Below, in pieces: positions 54,504 through 63,728 of a DNA stretch of 64,000 nt (positions within the stretch are counted from its first letter, which is position 1; the number at the start of each line of letters is the position of its first letter). The stretch comes from Serinibacter arcticus (lineage in GTDB: Bacteria; Actinomycetota; Actinomycetes; Actinomycetales; Beutenbergiaceae). A program made the position numbers and the translations under genes. The stretch covers positions 1,550,001-1,614,000 of the forward strand of contig NZ_PYHR01000002.1 of NCBI RefSeq assembly GCF_003121705.1, given 5' to 3'. The notes beneath the pieces were generated by a model. The model had not been told where the DNA came from, did not search any database, and worked only from the letters and a program-made list of their open reading frames with translations.

Positions 54504-54974
54504 TCAGACGCGGACGAGCGCCTGGGCCTTGGCCAGCACGGTGACCCCGAGCGCCTCGGCCCGCAGGTCGACGCGGACGCACGCGGCGCCGTCGTCGTCG
54601 GTCTGGTCGACGGCACCGAGCGTGCCCGTGACCGTCAGCAGCACGTCACCGGTGGCGGGGACCGGGATCGGCCGCGAGAAACGCGTGCCGTAGCGGGCCA
54701 CGCGGCCAGGACCGGACGGGTCGTGCTCGGCGAGCCAGTCCGTCAGCGCGGAGCCGGCGAGCCCCATCGTCAGCATGCCGTGGGCGATGACGCCCGGCAG
54801 ACCCACCGACGTCGCGACGGCGTCGTTGTAGTGGATCGCGTTGAAGTCGCGGCTGGCGCCCGCGTAGCGGACGAGGCGGTCGCGGGTGACGGCGACCTCG
54901 CGCGTGAACAGCACGTCCCCGACGGCGGCGTCGGCCAGTGCCGGGAGGCTCGGCGGCGTCATCTCGGCGCTCAT
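54504..54974 (-). CDS. MaoC-like (R)-hydratase/dehydratase, HadB-like
   Basis: A 156-residue hot-dog-fold protein with the hydratase 2 motif: D43 and H48 in GASRDFNAIHYND and VGLPGVIAHGMLTMGLA. The family hydrates or dehydrates (R)-3-hydroxyacyl-thioesters. It is paired with an N-terminal FAS1-like protein (four-base overlap) and lies downstream of rpmG, the same arrangement as hadA-hadB in mycobacteria, where they act in FAS-II. This organism group is not known to make mycolates, so its fatty-acid role is inference. Confidence 0.85.
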   Translation of the reverse strand: MSAEMTPPSLPALADAAVGDVLFTREVAVTRDRLVRYAGASRDFNAIHYNDAVATSVGLPGVIAHGMLTMGLAGSALTDWLAEHDPSGPGRVARYGTRFSRPIPVPATGDVLLTVTGTLGAVDQTDDDGAACVRVDLRAEALGVTVLAKAQALVRV

Positions 54975-55426
54975 GCGTCGGCTCCTCGGACGGCGAGCGT
55001 CGAGACCACGGAGGCGACGGCGTCACCGCTCGCGTCGGTGATCTCGGTGCGGGTGGTCACGAGGGTCAGGCCGCCGCGGGAGGTGATCGAGTCGACGTGG
55101 ACCGCCGTGGTCACGGACTCCCCCGCCACCAGCGGGCGGCAGTGGGTGAACGTCTCGTCGGCGTGCACGACGCGCGAGAAGTCGACCCCGGAGGCCGGGT
55201 CGGCGATGTACTCCGCCTCGGCCTCCTGCGCGATCACGACGGCGAAGGTCACCGGCGCGACGAGGTCGGCAAAGCCGGCAGCCCGGGCCTCCGCGATGTC
55301 GCGGTGGACCGGGCTGGAGGCGCCGACGGCGTCGGCGAAGGCGACCACGTCACGACGGGTCACCTCGAAGGGCGGGGTACCGGTGAACACGCTCCCCACA
55401 CGGGAGGCGTCAACGGTGGCTGACAT
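54971..55426 (-). CDS. FAS1-like dehydratase / MaoC N-terminal domain protein, HadA-like
   Basis: A 151-residue hot-dog-fold protein without the catalytic Asp/His pair. It has GTPPFEVTRRDVVAFADAVG, SSPVHRDIAEARAAGF, DLVAPVTFAVVIAQE and VHADETFTHCRPLVAGESVT, typical of the non-catalytic partner that binds acyl chains in HadAB. It overlaps the MaoC gene by four bases (ATGA) and follows rpmG by three bases, so the three are co-transcribed. Confidence 0.85.
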   Translation of the reverse strand: MSATVDASRVGSVFTGTPPFEVTRRDVVAFADAVGASSPVHRDIAEARAAGFADLVAPVTFAVVIAQEAEAEYIADPASGVDFSRVVHADETFTHCRPLVAGESVTTAVHVDSITSRGGLTLVTTRTEITDASGDAVASVVSTLAVRGADA

Positions 55427-55429
55427 GGG

Positions 55430-55600
55430 TCAGCGGGTCTCGCGGTGCGCGGTGGAGGAATTGCAGCGCGAGCAGTACTTCTTCAGCTCAAGACGGTCGG
55501 GGTTGTTCCGACGGTTCTTCTTGGTGATGTAGTTGCGCTCCTTGCACTCCGAGCACGCAAGGGTGATCTTCGGGCGGATGTCTGAGCTCTTGCTGGCCAC
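55430..55600 (-). CDS. rpmG: Large ribosomal subunit protein bL33, zinc-binding
   Basis: A 56-residue L33 with a zinc ribbon (C16, C19, C43, C46) in [10 protein letters not shown] and [11 protein letters not shown] 55600 is used because AAAAGGA lies eight bases upstream and the family starts MASKSSDIR; the longer frame runs into upstream sequence. It leads the rpmG-hadA-hadB-like unit. Confidence 0.95.
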   Translation of the reverse strand: MASKSSDIRPKITLACSECKERNYITKKNRRNNPDRLELKKYCSRCNSSTAHRETR

Positions 55601-55710
55601 GGCCGTGTCCTTTTCGTCGCGATGCTGCGTGTGTGACGCCATCGACCGCGCCAGTGCAGCTGCTGACGTGCCGGTTGCCGAGCCTATCCGGGATGGCCCG
55701 GCGGCTTCGG

Positions 55711-55784
55711 TAGCGGGAGCGGGGATCGAACCCGCGACCTCACGATTATGAGTCGTGCGCTCTAACCGTCTGAGCTATCCCGCC
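55711..55784 (-). tRNA. tRNA-Met (anticodon CAT)
   Basis: A 74-base cloverleaf: acceptor GGCGGGA/TCCCGCT with one G-T pair and discriminator A, D-arm GCTCAGACGGTTAGAGC, anticodon loop CTCATAA (anticodon CAT) and T-arm GCGGGTTCGATCCCCGC. The Watson-Crick-like first pair and missing three G-C anticodon pairs favour elongator over initiator tRNA; the isoleucine (lysidine) type cannot be fully excluded. Confidence 0.95.
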
Positions 55785-55827
55785 TCGAGCTCAGCCCGCA
55801 CGCTGGTGCGTGCGGGCCGAACATCAG

Positions 55828-55900
55828 AGCCCCGAAAGGGAATCGAACCCTTGACCTTCTCCTTACCATGGAGACGCTCTGCCGACTGAGCTATCGGGGC
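55828..55900 (-). tRNA. tRNA-Thr (anticodon GGT)
   Basis: A 73-base cloverleaf: acceptor GCCCCGA/TCGGGGC with discriminator T, D-arm GCTCAGTCGGCAGAGC, anticodon stem TCTCC/GGAGA with loop ATGGTAA (anticodon GGT) and T-arm AAGGGTTCGATTCCCTT. It lies 43 bases upstream of tRNA-Met and is probably co-transcribed with it and rpmG. Confidence 0.96.
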
Positions 55901-56003
55901 AGCCATGCGAGGGTACACGCATCTTGCCGCCGGAGTGAAATCGGCACTGTGCCGCGCCTGCGGGCCTCCCGCCCCTGACCGGCCCCGGTCGTAGGCTCAC
56001 CGC

Positions 56004-56948
56004 GTGCCCACCCCCACCCCGTCCCGCTGGGGCGCTCCCGCAGGGGCCACGGCCTACCTGCTGTGGGGCCTCATCCCGCTCTACATCAGCGCGCTCGCTC
56101 CGGCCGGCGCCGTCGAGATCGTCGCGCACCGCGTGCTGTGGAGCCTGGGCCTGTGCCTCCTCCTGCTCGCCGTCACGCGCTCCTTCGGCGCCGTCGCCGC
56201 GATCGTGGCCGACCGGCGCGCGCTCGGAATGCTGGCGCTCGCCGCGGCGCTGATCGCCGTCAACTGGGTGACCTACGTGCTGGCCGTCTCGACCCACCAC
56301 ACCGCCGACGCCGCGCTGGGCTACTTCATCAACCCGATCGTCACATCGGTGCTGGCGGTCGCCGTGCTGCGGGAACGGCTCGTGCGCTCCCAGCAGGTGG
56401 CGCTGGGACTGACGGTGGTCGCGGTGCTGGTGATCGCCGTCGGGTACGGACGGGTCCCGTGGCTGGCCCTCGTGCTGGCCTTCTCGTTCGGGCTGTACGG
56501 GCTGATCAAGAACCGCGTCGGCACCCAGGTCGGGGCCCTCCCGGGGCTGACCGTGGAGACGGCGGTGCTGGCGCCGGTGTCGCTCATCTACCTCGTGGTG
56601 CTCGCGGTCACCGGGGTCGGGGCCTTCGGCGGGCCGGGCGAGGTGGCCGGACCGGTCTGGTTCGGACTGCTGCTGGCCCTGTCGGGACCGATCACCGCCA
56701 TCCCCCTCCTGCTGTTCGCGACGGCGGCGCGGCGCCTCCCGCTGGCGACCATGGCGTCGCTGCAGTACATCGCGCCGATCATGCAGCTCGGCGTCGCGGT
56801 GCTCGTCATGCACGAACCGATGCCGGCCGCGCGGTGGATCGGGTTCGGGCTCGTGTGGGTCGCGCTCGTGGTGATCACGATCGACGGCGTGCGGCGGCAC
56901 CGCCGCCAGCCGGTGGTCACGACGGAGCCGGGGGCGCCGGCCGCGTGA
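56004..56948 (+). CDS. rarD: EamA-family transporter RarD
   Basis: A 314-residue, ten-helix drug/metabolite-superfamily permease. It begins [20 protein letters not shown] and has [20 protein letters not shown], the RarD-type [40 protein letters not shown] and the C-terminal [20 protein letters not shown]. Members were linked to chloramphenicol sensitivity, but their transported substrate is not known. GTG 56004 follows a TAGGCT hexamer by six bases, suggesting a leaderless message. Confidence 0.9.
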   Translation: MPTPTPSRWGAPAGATAYLLWGLIPLYISALAPAGAVEIVAHRVLWSLGLCLLLLAVTRSFGAVAAIVADRRALGMLALAAALIAVNWVTYVLAVSTHHTADAALGYFINPIVTSVLAVAVLRERLVRSQQVALGLTVVAVLVIAVGYGRVPWLALVLAFSFGLYGLIKNRVGTQVGALPGLTVETAVLAPVSLIYLVVLAVTGVGAFGGPGEVAGPVWFGLLLALSGPITAIPLLLFATAARRLPLATMASLQYIAPIMQLGVAVLVMHEPMPAARWIGFGLVWVALVVITIDGVRRHRRQPVVTTEPGAPAA

Positions 56949-56955
56949 GGCGGAT

Positions 56956-56984
56956 TTCACCCTGGGACGACGGTCCTGTAGAGT
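56956..56984 (+). promoter_or_regulatory. Candidate promoter of tRNA-Tyr
   Basis: A -35 TTCACC (56956-56961) and -10 TAGAGT (56979-56984) have a 17-base spacer and lie about 30 bases upstream of tRNA-Tyr. Confidence 0.55.
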
Positions 56985-57014
56985 TCCACACCGGTCCTGC
57001 GGGACCGACCACAC

Positions 57015-57095
57015 GGCAGGTTGCCCGAGCGGCCAATGGGATCTGACTGTAAATCAGACGCGAAAGCTTCGGGGGTTCGAATCCCTCACCTGCCA
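57015..57095 (+). tRNA. tRNA-Tyr (anticodon GTA)
   Basis: An 81-base class II cloverleaf: acceptor GGCAGGT/ACCTGCC with discriminator A, anticodon stem CTGAC/ATCAG with loop TGTAA (anticodon GTA), a long variable arm CGCGAAAGCTTCG, and T-arm GGGTTCGAATCCC. A strong terminator follows. Confidence 0.95.
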
Positions 57096-57101
57096 CGTGT
57101 C

Positions 57102-57138
57102 ACGAAGGCCCGGAATCCTCGCGATTCCGGGCCTTCGT
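57102..57138 (+). terminator. Terminator after tRNA-Tyr
   Basis: A perfect 15-base-pair stem (57102-57116 with 57124-57138) and a seven-base loop begins six bases after the tRNA end. Confidence 0.85.
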
Positions 57139-57230
57139 CGTGTTCGGGGATCCTCGACGTCGACCGCTCCCGCTAGGTTGGACCCCAGAAGCCCGACCGT
57201 CCCGTTCCCGAGCTGCCCCAAGGAGATGTC

Positions 57231-57737
57231 ATGGCTGACTCCTCGTTCGACGTCGTGAGCAAGGTCGACCGCCAGGAGGTCGACAACGCGCTGAACCAGT
57301 CCTCGAAGGAGCTCGCGCAGCGCTACGACTTCAAGGGCGTCGGCGCCTCGATCGCGTGGAGCGGCGAGAGCATCGTGCTCGTCGCCAACTCCCCCGAGCG
57401 CGTGGCCGCCATCCTCGACGTGTTCGAGACCAAGCTGGTCAAGCGCGGCGTCTCGCTGAAGTCGATCGACTTCGGCGACGACGCGGACGCCAAGGAGGCC
57501 AAGCTCTCCGGCAAGGAGTACCGCCTCGCGGGCACCCTCCGCGAGGGTCTCAGCTCGGAGAACGCCAAGAAGATCACCAAGCTGATCCGCGACGAGGGCG
57601 CCAAGGGCGTCAAGACGCAGATCACCGGCGACGAGGTGCGGGTGAGCAGCAAGAGCCGCGACGACCTGCAGGCCGTCCAGCAGCTCCTCAAGGGTGCCAA
57701 CCTCGACTTCGCGGTGCAGTTCGTCAACTACCGCTGA
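57231..57737 (+). CDS. YajQ-family nucleotide-binding protein
   Basis: A 168-residue cytoplasmic protein with two RRM-like domains. It begins [20 protein letters not shown], has [27 protein letters not shown]-like [15 protein letters not shown] and the C-terminal [19 protein letters not shown] and NYR end, all typical of YajQ. Some members bind cyclic di-GMP and affect transcription factors; whether this one does is not known. ATG 57231 has AAGGAG upstream at a good distance. Confidence 0.93.
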   Translation: MADSSFDVVSKVDRQEVDNALNQSSKELAQRYDFKGVGASIAWSGESIVLVANSPERVAAILDVFETKLVKRGVSLKSIDFGDDADAKEAKLSGKEYRLAGTLREGLSSENAKKITKLIRDEGAKGVKTQITGDEVRVSSKSRDDLQAVQQLLKGANLDFAVQFVNYR

Positions 57738-57914
57738 GTCGCCGGCCCGCCGGCCCCACCCTCCGCCCCTGACCGCCTCCGCCCTCCCCGGGGCGGGGGC
57801 GGTCCGCGTTGCGCGCACCGATGGCCGGTTCGCGGCAGGTGAGGCGACCAACCGCGTGCGCAACGGCGACCCGCGACGGCGCCGCACCGGTGCCGCGGTC
57901 GTAGTCTCGTCCGC

Positions 57915-59399
57915 GTGAGCAACGCAGTCACCGCGCCGCAGCGCGAGAAGACGTTCTTCGGGCATCCCCGAGGCCTGTCCACCCTGTTCTTCACGGAGAT
58001 GTGGGAGCGGTTCTCCTACTACGGCATGCGGGCCCTGCTCGTGCTGTACATGGTCGCGCCGGTCACCGGGGACAACCCGGGCCTCGCGATGGGCGACGGC
58101 GCCGCCAAGGCCATCTACGGCACCTACGCCGGGCTGGTCTACCTCACACCCGTGGCGGGCGGCTGGATCGCCGACCGGCTGCTCGGCCTGCGCCGCACGG
58201 TCCTGTACGGCGGCATCGTCATCGCGGCCGGGCACTTCCTCATGGCGGTCCCCGTCGAGGGAACCTTCTGGCTGGGACTGCTGGCGATCTCGCTCGGCAC
58301 GGGCCTGCTCAAGCCGAACATCTCCGGCATGGTCGGGAAGCTCTACGCCGACGACGACACCAAGCGCGACGCCGGCTTCTCCCTGTTCTACATGGGCATC
58401 AACATCGGCTCGTTCGCCGCCCCGCTGATCTGCGGAACCCTCGGCCAGAACTTCAGCTGGCACTGGGGCTTCGGCGCCGCGGGCGTCGGGATGACGCTCG
58501 GCCTGCTGCAGTACGTGCTCGGCCGCAAGAACCTGCACGGCGTGGGCGACGAGCCCGACGCCCCGGCCGACCCGGCCGAGCGCCGTCGGGCGATGGTGGT
58601 GGGCGCCGTCGTCCTGGGGATCATCGGAGCGCTCGTGGCCGTGTTCACGGCGGTGGGCCAGGAGCCGGTCGTGGCCGTCACGACGGCGGTGACGATCCTC
58701 ATCCTGCTCGTCCCGATCTGGTACTTCCGCCAGGTGCTCGGCCGGACGCGGGCCGACGCCGGGGCGCGCTCGCGGGTCACGGCCTTCATCTGGCTGTTCA
58801 TCGGGGCCGCCGTCTTCTGGATGATCTTCGAGCAGTCGGGCTCGACGCTCAGCCTGTTCGCCCAGAACGTCACCAACCTGACCGTGACCAGCGGCTTCAG
58901 CGTCCCGGCGTCCTGGCTGCAGTCGATCAACCCGCTCTTCATCGTCATCTTCGCGCCCGTGTTCTCGGCGGTCTGGCTCCGCTGGGGAGACCGGGCGCCG
59001 CGCACGTCGGTGAAGTTCGGCATCGCCCTGCTCGTGGTCGGCGCATCGTTCCTCCTCCTCATCGTCCCGATGCAGGCCTACGAGGACTCCGGCACCCGGG
59101 CCACGGTCTGGTGGCTCGTGAGCGTCTACCTCCTCCAGACGTGGGCCGAGCTCCTGCTGTCCCCGAACGGCCTGTCCGCCACCACCAAGCTCGCGCCTGC
59201 CGGCTCGCTCGGTCAGTTCCTGGCGCTGTGGTTCCTCGCGACGTCCGTGGGCACGACCGTCGGTGGCCAGATCGCCAGCATCACCTCCGACAGCCCGGTG
59301 CTGTCCTTCGCCGTCTGCGGCGGCATGGCCGTCGCGTTCGGCGCCGTGATGCTGGTCGCCGTCCGACGGATCAACGCCCTGATGGGCGACGTGCACTGA
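57915..59399 (+). CDS. POT/PTR-family proton-coupled di/tripeptide transporter
   Basis: A 494-residue, twelve- to fourteen-helix major-facilitator-type peptide symporter. The proton-coupling motif E28-x-x-E31-R32-F33 in TEMWERFSYYGMRALL and the PTR signature LTPVAGGWIADRLLGLRRTV, followed by GTGLLKPNISGMVGKLY and RDAGFSLFYMGINIGSFAAP, identify the family. The last third has QTWAELLLSPNGLSATTKLA. GTG 57915 follows TAGTCT by seven bases, so it is probably leaderless. The closest characterised type is DtpT. Confidence 0.93.
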   Translation: MSNAVTAPQREKTFFGHPRGLSTLFFTEMWERFSYYGMRALLVLYMVAPVTGDNPGLAMGDGAAKAIYGTYAGLVYLTPVAGGWIADRLLGLRRTVLYGGIVIAAGHFLMAVPVEGTFWLGLLAISLGTGLLKPNISGMVGKLYADDDTKRDAGFSLFYMGINIGSFAAPLICGTLGQNFSWHWGFGAAGVGMTLGLLQYVLGRKNLHGVGDEPDAPADPAERRRAMVVGAVVLGIIGALVAVFTAVGQEPVVAVTTAVTILILLVPIWYFRQVLGRTRADAGARSRVTAFIWLFIGAAVFWMIFEQSGSTLSLFAQNVTNLTVTSGFSVPASWLQSINPLFIVIFAPVFSAVWLRWGDRAPRTSVKFGIALLVVGASFLLLIVPMQAYEDSGTRATVWWLVSVYLLQTWAELLLSPNGLSATTKLAPAGSLGQFLALWFLATSVGTTVGGQIASITSDSPVLSFAVCGGMAVAFGAVMLVAVRRINALMGDVH

Positions 59400-59507
59400 C
59401 GCGAGCCCGGGGCTCGCAGTGGCAGCGCGGACCCCGCGTGCGCACGGTTGTCCACAGGCCAGCACGCCTCGTGGCGCCGCGAGCGGGCCGTGCCCGAGAC
59501 TGTGGCG

Positions 59508-60106
59508 ATGACGACGCCGACGCAGGGCCCTCGGGGCGATGCCCTCCCCGTCCCGACGCCGAACGGCCTGCCGCCGGGGTACCCGCAGCACCGTCCGCCC
59601 GGGTCCGCGCCGCCCCGCCGATCCTGGCCGAGCAGTGCGCGGAGCGCGGGGATGTGGGCCCTGGTGTTCTCGGTCGCGCTCTCCCTCGGTGTCGCGCTCG
59701 CCGTCGCCGTCGTCATCGGGGCGATGGGACTCGTCCTCCCGAGAGCACCCCGGTCGTGGCGCTCCTGGCCGTGCTCGTCCTCGGGCAACCTCTCGTGGCT
59801 GTGCTGCTGACGCGGAGGGTCCGCGAGCCCCTGCCGCGGGCGATGCGTGGGTACGGCTTCGCCGCGATCGTGATGGCCGTGACGCTCGTGGGCGTCGCCC
59901 TGATCACCGCTGGAGCAGGAGCGCTGGGGCTCGGGCTCGTCTGGCTGGCCATGCTGGTGGACGAGATCCTGGGATGGGGGGTCCTCCTCGTCCCCCTCGG
60001 GATGCTCACCTCGGCCGTCATCGCCACGCCGCTCGTCTTCTCGGCGGTGCACCGGCGAGCCGAACGGCGGGCGTACCGGAGGGAGCACCGCACCCCTCCG
60101 TCCTGA
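59508..60106 (+). CDS. Small multi-pass membrane protein, frameshifted by one missing base
   Basis: A roughly 199-residue protein of no recognised family. A Pro/Gly-rich N-terminus (TPTQGPRGDALPVPTPNGLP) is followed by about five membrane helices: WALVFSVALSLGVALAVAVV, VVALLAVLVLGQPLVAVLLT, GFAAIVMAVTLVGVALI, ALGLGLVWLAMLV and WGVLLVPLGMLTSAVIATPL. The part up to GLVLP and the part from ESTPVVALL are in different frames; they join if the C-run at 59738-59740 had four bases. The span is one short of a multiple of three. Upstream (59400-59507) a lone DnaA-box-like TTGTCCACA is present. Confidence 0.55.
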
Positions 60107-60192
60107 GACGCGCGGCGGAGAGCGGTCGCGATCCGCGCGGGGAGCTGCCGGGTCACGAGCCGGGCAGGAGCGTGCGGCCGTACGCTCGGGCC

Positions 60193-61494
60193 GTGTCGCT
60201 GCCCTCCTCCTCGAATCGCCGCCGCGTGCAGCGCCGCACCGTCGCGCTCCTCTCGCTGGCACAGGTCCTCAGCGGCGTCGCCGCCGGCAGCATCGTCTCC
60301 GTCGGGTCACTCCTCGCCGTGCAGCTGTCGGGCTCCGACGCCTGGGCCGGATCGGTCGCGACGTCGGCGACGCTCGGGGCCGCCGTCGCCTCCCTCCTGC
60401 TCGCCCGGCTCGCGCTCGCCCGCGGCCGGCGCGCCTCGCTGGCCACCGGACTCGCCCTCGCCTCCGTCGGGGCGCTCGGCGTGGTCGCCGCCGCCGTCGT
60501 GGAGGTGTTCCCGCTCCTGCTGCTGTCGGGCGCCCTCATGGGCACGGGCAGCGCCGTCAACCTCCAGGCGCGCTTCGCGGCGACCGATCTCAGCGATGCG
60601 ACGAGCCGGGCCCGCGACCTGTCGCTCGTGGTGTGGATGAGCACCGTGGGCGCCGTCGCGGGGCCCAACCTCGTCCGGTTCGGCTCCCCGATCTCCGACG
60701 CCCTCGGTCTCCCCGAGCTCGCCGCCCTGTTCGTGCTCTCGGCCGCCGGCATGATCGCGGCGATGCTCGTGATCTGGATCGGGCTGCGTCCCGACCCGCT
60801 GCTGGAGCAGCAGCGGCTGGACGCCGGGCGCGGTGACGACGCCGCCCCGACGACGCCGCCGGCACCGTCAGCGCCGCCCACCCCACCCCACCACCGAGCC
60901 CAGCTGGCGGCGGCCTTCCGGATCCTGCGCACGCACCCCGCCGCGAGCGCCGCCCTGGTCGCGATCCTGGCCGCCCACGCCGTGATGGTCGCGGTGATGT
61001 CGATGACGCCGGTCCACATGGAGGGCCACGGCGCCTCGATCACCCTCGTCGGGCTGACGGTCAGCCTCCACATCGCCGGGATGTACGCGCTCTCCCCGGT
61101 GATGGGTGCCGCGGCCGACCGGTTCGGCGGGCCGAGGGTGCTGATCGGAGGTCTGGCGGTCCTCGCCCTCGCGACGCTCACGGCCGGCCTCGCCGGACCG
61201 CACCACGCCGCCACGACGGCCGGACTCGTCCTGCTGGGCCTCGGCTGGTCGGCGGCCACGGTTGCCGGCTCGGCCATGATCGCGCGTACGGTTCCCGGCG
61301 CCGAGCGCGTGACCGTGCAGGGTCTGACCGACTCGCTGATGTCGCTCGCCGGCGCGGGTGGCGGCGCGCTCGCCGGGGTGATGCTCGCCCTCACCGGCTA
61401 CGGCGGGCTCAACGCCGGGGCCGGGGCCCTGGCGGTCGCGGCCATCGCCGTCGTGATCGTGGTGGGACGTCGCCGCTCCTCCCAGCCGGACTGA
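60193..61494 (+). CDS. MFS transporter
   Basis: A 433-residue major-facilitator protein with twelve predicted helices split by a Pro-rich central loop (about residues 216-240, TTPPAPSAPPTPPHH). It begins RRTVALLSLAQVLSGVAAGS; the loop 2-3 region LLLARLALARGRRASLATGL is a degenerate motif A, repeated as GAAADRFGGPRVLIGG in the C-terminal half. This pattern fits drug/metabolite exporters, but the substrate is unknown. GTG 60193 follows TACGCT by six bases, so the message is probably leaderless. Confidence 0.88.
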   Translation: MSLPSSSNRRRVQRRTVALLSLAQVLSGVAAGSIVSVGSLLAVQLSGSDAWAGSVATSATLGAAVASLLLARLALARGRRASLATGLALASVGALGVVAAAVVEVFPLLLLSGALMGTGSAVNLQARFAATDLSDATSRARDLSLVVWMSTVGAVAGPNLVRFGSPISDALGLPELAALFVLSAAGMIAAMLVIWIGLRPDPLLEQQRLDAGRGDDAAPTTPPAPSAPPTPPHHRAQLAAAFRILRTHPAASAALVAILAAHAVMVAVMSMTPVHMEGHGASITLVGLTVSLHIAGMYALSPVMGAAADRFGGPRVLIGGLAVLALATLTAGLAGPHHAATTAGLVLLGLGWSAATVAGSAMIARTVPGAERVTVQGLTDSLMSLAGAGGGALAGVMLALTGYGGLNAGAGALAVAAIAVVIVVGRRRSSQPD

Positions 61495-61621
61495 CCCGTC
61501 CGCCTTTAGCGCACGGTCCAGCCACCCGGGTCCCAGCCGTCCTCGGTCCCAGGATGCGAGAAGTTTCAACCAGTTTCGGATCTGACCCATCCGACACCGG
61601 GGGTCAGCCCGAACCCCTGCT

Positions 61622-62152
61622 GTGACCGTTCCCACGCAGGCGTCAGCGCGCCGCCGTCCGCCCAGCGCCTCCCCGTCCTCGGGTGAGCCCTCGGCGACGC
61701 GTCCGGGACGCCGCTCGGTCCTCTCCTCCCTGCCGCCCCGCCTCGTCGAGCTGCTGCGTTTCGGCGCCGTCGGCGGTCTGGCGTTCGTCGTCGACCTCGG
61801 CATCTACAACCTGCTGCGACTGACGATCGCCGAGGACAAGCCGATCGGCGCGAAGGTGGCCTCGGTCGCCGTCGCCACACTGGTCGCCTGGCTGGGCAAC
61901 CGCTACTGGACCTTCGCGGGACGACGCCGGAGCTCGGCCCCCGGCGAGCTCCTCGCCTTCGTCGTGGCGAACGTCCTCGGACTCCTCATCGCTGCCGCCT
62001 GCCTCTTCGTCTCGCACTACGTCCTCGGGTTCACCTCGACCCTCGCGGACAACATCGCGGGCAACGGGATCGGGCTCGTCCTCGGCACGCTCTTCCGCTA
62101 CGTCGTCTACCGGCGCTTCGTGTTCAACCACGCCGATCCCGCAGCCCGCTGA
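61622..62152 (+). CDS. GtrA-family membrane protein
   Basis: A 176-residue protein. After a Ser/Arg/Pro-rich N-terminus come four membrane helices: LLRFGAVGGLAFVVDLGIYN, IGAKVASVAVATLVAWLGNR, ELLAFVVANVLGLLIAAACL and ADNIAGNGIGLVLGTLFRYV. The pair NRYWTFAGRRRS and FRYVVYRRFVFN is the GtrA hallmark. GtrA proteins are thought to flip undecaprenyl-phosphate-linked sugars or act with glycosyltransferases. It starts a cluster with GT2 and GT-C genes. GTG 61622 is the first in-frame start with no clear ribosome binding site. Confidence 0.85.
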   Translation: MTVPTQASARRRPPSASPSSGEPSATRPGRRSVLSSLPPRLVELLRFGAVGGLAFVVDLGIYNLLRLTIAEDKPIGAKVASVAVATLVAWLGNRYWTFAGRRRSSAPGELLAFVVANVLGLLIAAACLFVSHYVLGFTSTLADNIAGNGIGLVLGTLFRYVVYRRFVFNHADPAAR

Positions 62153-62203
62153 CGCGGTCCGCCGACCACCTCTCTCATCGCGACCGTGCCCGGAAGGACC
62201 CCC

Positions 62204-63727
62204 GTGCCCCTCGTCATCGCGCAGGACGACGCCCCCGTCCTCACCCCGATCGACCCCGCACCTCTCCCCACCCCCGTGCCGGCAGGCCCGAACCGCGGTC
62301 CCGCGGACGTCGAGGTCGTCGGACAGGTCGTCCAGTGGTGGCAGGGCTCCTCACCCCTGCAGCTCGTCGGCTACGGCCTGATCGTGCTCGTCGCGCTCGT
62401 CCTGACGGCGATCGCCCTCACCACGCTGTGGTGGATGCTCCACGCGTGGCGCAGCACCTCGGCGCTCACCGCCACGGGCTTCCGCACGGCCAACGCCAAC
62501 GAGCGCACGCCGACGCTGTCCTTCACGCTCCTCGTGCCCGCCCGGCACGAGGAGGAGGTGCTGGCCCACACGCTCGAGCGCCTCGTCGAGCAGGACCACC
62601 CCGACGTCGAGATCATCGCCATCGTCGGCCACGACGACCCGGGCACCGAGGCGGTCGCCCGCTCCGTGGCCGACCGCTTCCCCGACCGGGTGCGCGTCGT
62701 CGTGGACGACTCCGTCCCCAAGAACAAGCCCAAGGCGCTCAACCTCGCCCTCCAGACCTCGCGCGGCGAGATCGTGGGCGTCTTCGACGCCGAGGACGAG
62801 GTCCACCCCCAGCTGCTGCGCCTCGTGGACGAGCGGTTCGCGACCACCGGCGCCGACGTCGTCCAGGGCGGCGTGCAGCTGATGAACATCGAGACGTCGT
62901 GGTGGTCGCTGCGCAACGTGCTCGAGTACTACTTCTGGTTCCGCTCCCGCCTGCACTTCCACGCCGAGCAGCGGTTCATCCCGCTCGGGGGCAACACCGT
63001 CTTCCTGCGCACCGACCAGGTCCGCGACGCCGGCGGCTGGGACGCCGAGTGCCTCGCCGAGGACTGCGAGATCGGGGTGCGGCTGTCCAGCCAGGGCGCT
63101 CGCGTCGTCGTGGCGTACGACCCCGAGGTCGTCACCCGCGAGGAGACGCCGGGCTCGCTCCCCTCGCTCTACAAGCAGCGCACCCGCTGGAGCCAGGGCT
63201 TCCTGCAGGTGCTGCGCAAGGGCGAGTGGAAGAAGCTCCCCGGCCGCAGCCAGCGCCTGATGGCGCGCTACATGCTCTCGATGCCGTTCCTCCAGGCCGG
63301 TACCGGCCTGCTGATCCCGATCTCGCTCGCGCTGGTGCTGTTCGCCAAGGTGCCGACGCCGATCGCGCTGATCTCATTCCTGCCCCTGGTCCCCACCGTG
63401 ATCGTGCTGTGCGTCGAGGTCGCCGGGCTCGGGGAGTTCGGCCGCGTCTACGACCGCAAGGTCCGGATCCGTGACTACGTCCGCCTCGTGCTGGGCACCT
63501 TCCCGTACCAGGTGTTCCTCGCCCTCGCGGCGGTCCGCGCCGTCGTCCGGGAGACCCGGGGCGAGCGCGGCTGGGAGAAGACCGAGCACGCCGGCGCCCA
63601 CATCGACCGGAGCGCGGGCGTCCCGTCCCTCTCCGCCCCGTCCCCGGCCGCCTCGAGCACCGACGCCTCACCGACCGCCACGTCCGACACCACCGCCCCG
63701 GTCACCGCCGGCGCCGCGAGGAGCTGA
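62204..63727 (+). CDS. Processive glycosyltransferase family 2 membrane protein
   Basis: A 507-residue cellulose-synthase-like glycosyltransferase. One membrane helix (about 50-75) precedes the catalytic GT2 domain with FTLLVPARHEEEVLAHTLER, PKNKPKALNLALQTSRGEIV, the nucleotide-binding DAEDEV near residue 195, LAEDCEIGVRLSSQGARVVV (catalytic base) and the processive QRTRWSQG near 325, then three to four more helices. The last 55 residues are Ser/Thr/Pro/Ala-rich. The GTG at 62204 is chosen because GGAAGGA lies six bases upstream; GTG 62186 is an alternative. It is one base from the next gene, so co-transcribed. The polymer made is unknown. Confidence 0.88.
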   Translation: MPLVIAQDDAPVLTPIDPAPLPTPVPAGPNRGPADVEVVGQVVQWWQGSSPLQLVGYGLIVLVALVLTAIALTTLWWMLHAWRSTSALTATGFRTANANERTPTLSFTLLVPARHEEEVLAHTLERLVEQDHPDVEIIAIVGHDDPGTEAVARSVADRFPDRVRVVVDDSVPKNKPKALNLALQTSRGEIVGVFDAEDEVHPQLLRLVDERFATTGADVVQGGVQLMNIETSWWSLRNVLEYYFWFRSRLHFHAEQRFIPLGGNTVFLRTDQVRDAGGWDAECLAEDCEIGVRLSSQGARVVVAYDPEVVTREETPGSLPSLYKQRTRWSQGFLQVLRKGEWKKLPGRSQRLMARYMLSMPFLQAGTGLLIPISLALVLFAKVPTPIALISFLPLVPTVIVLCVEVAGLGEFGRVYDRKVRIRDYVRLVLGTFPYQVFLALAAVRAVVRETRGERGWEKTEHAGAHIDRSAGVPSLSAPSPAASSTDASPTATSDTTAPVTAGAARS

Positions 63728-63728
63728 G

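Noticed and set aside
59448-59456. TTGTCCACA, a match to the actinobacterial DnaA box
   Set aside because: Only one box is present, with no cluster, dnaA or dnaN nearby; not an origin.
62173-62179. TCTCATC upstream of the GT2 gene, like the response-regulator repeats
   Set aside because: No second copy 11 bases away and no -10 hexamer at the nine-base offset.
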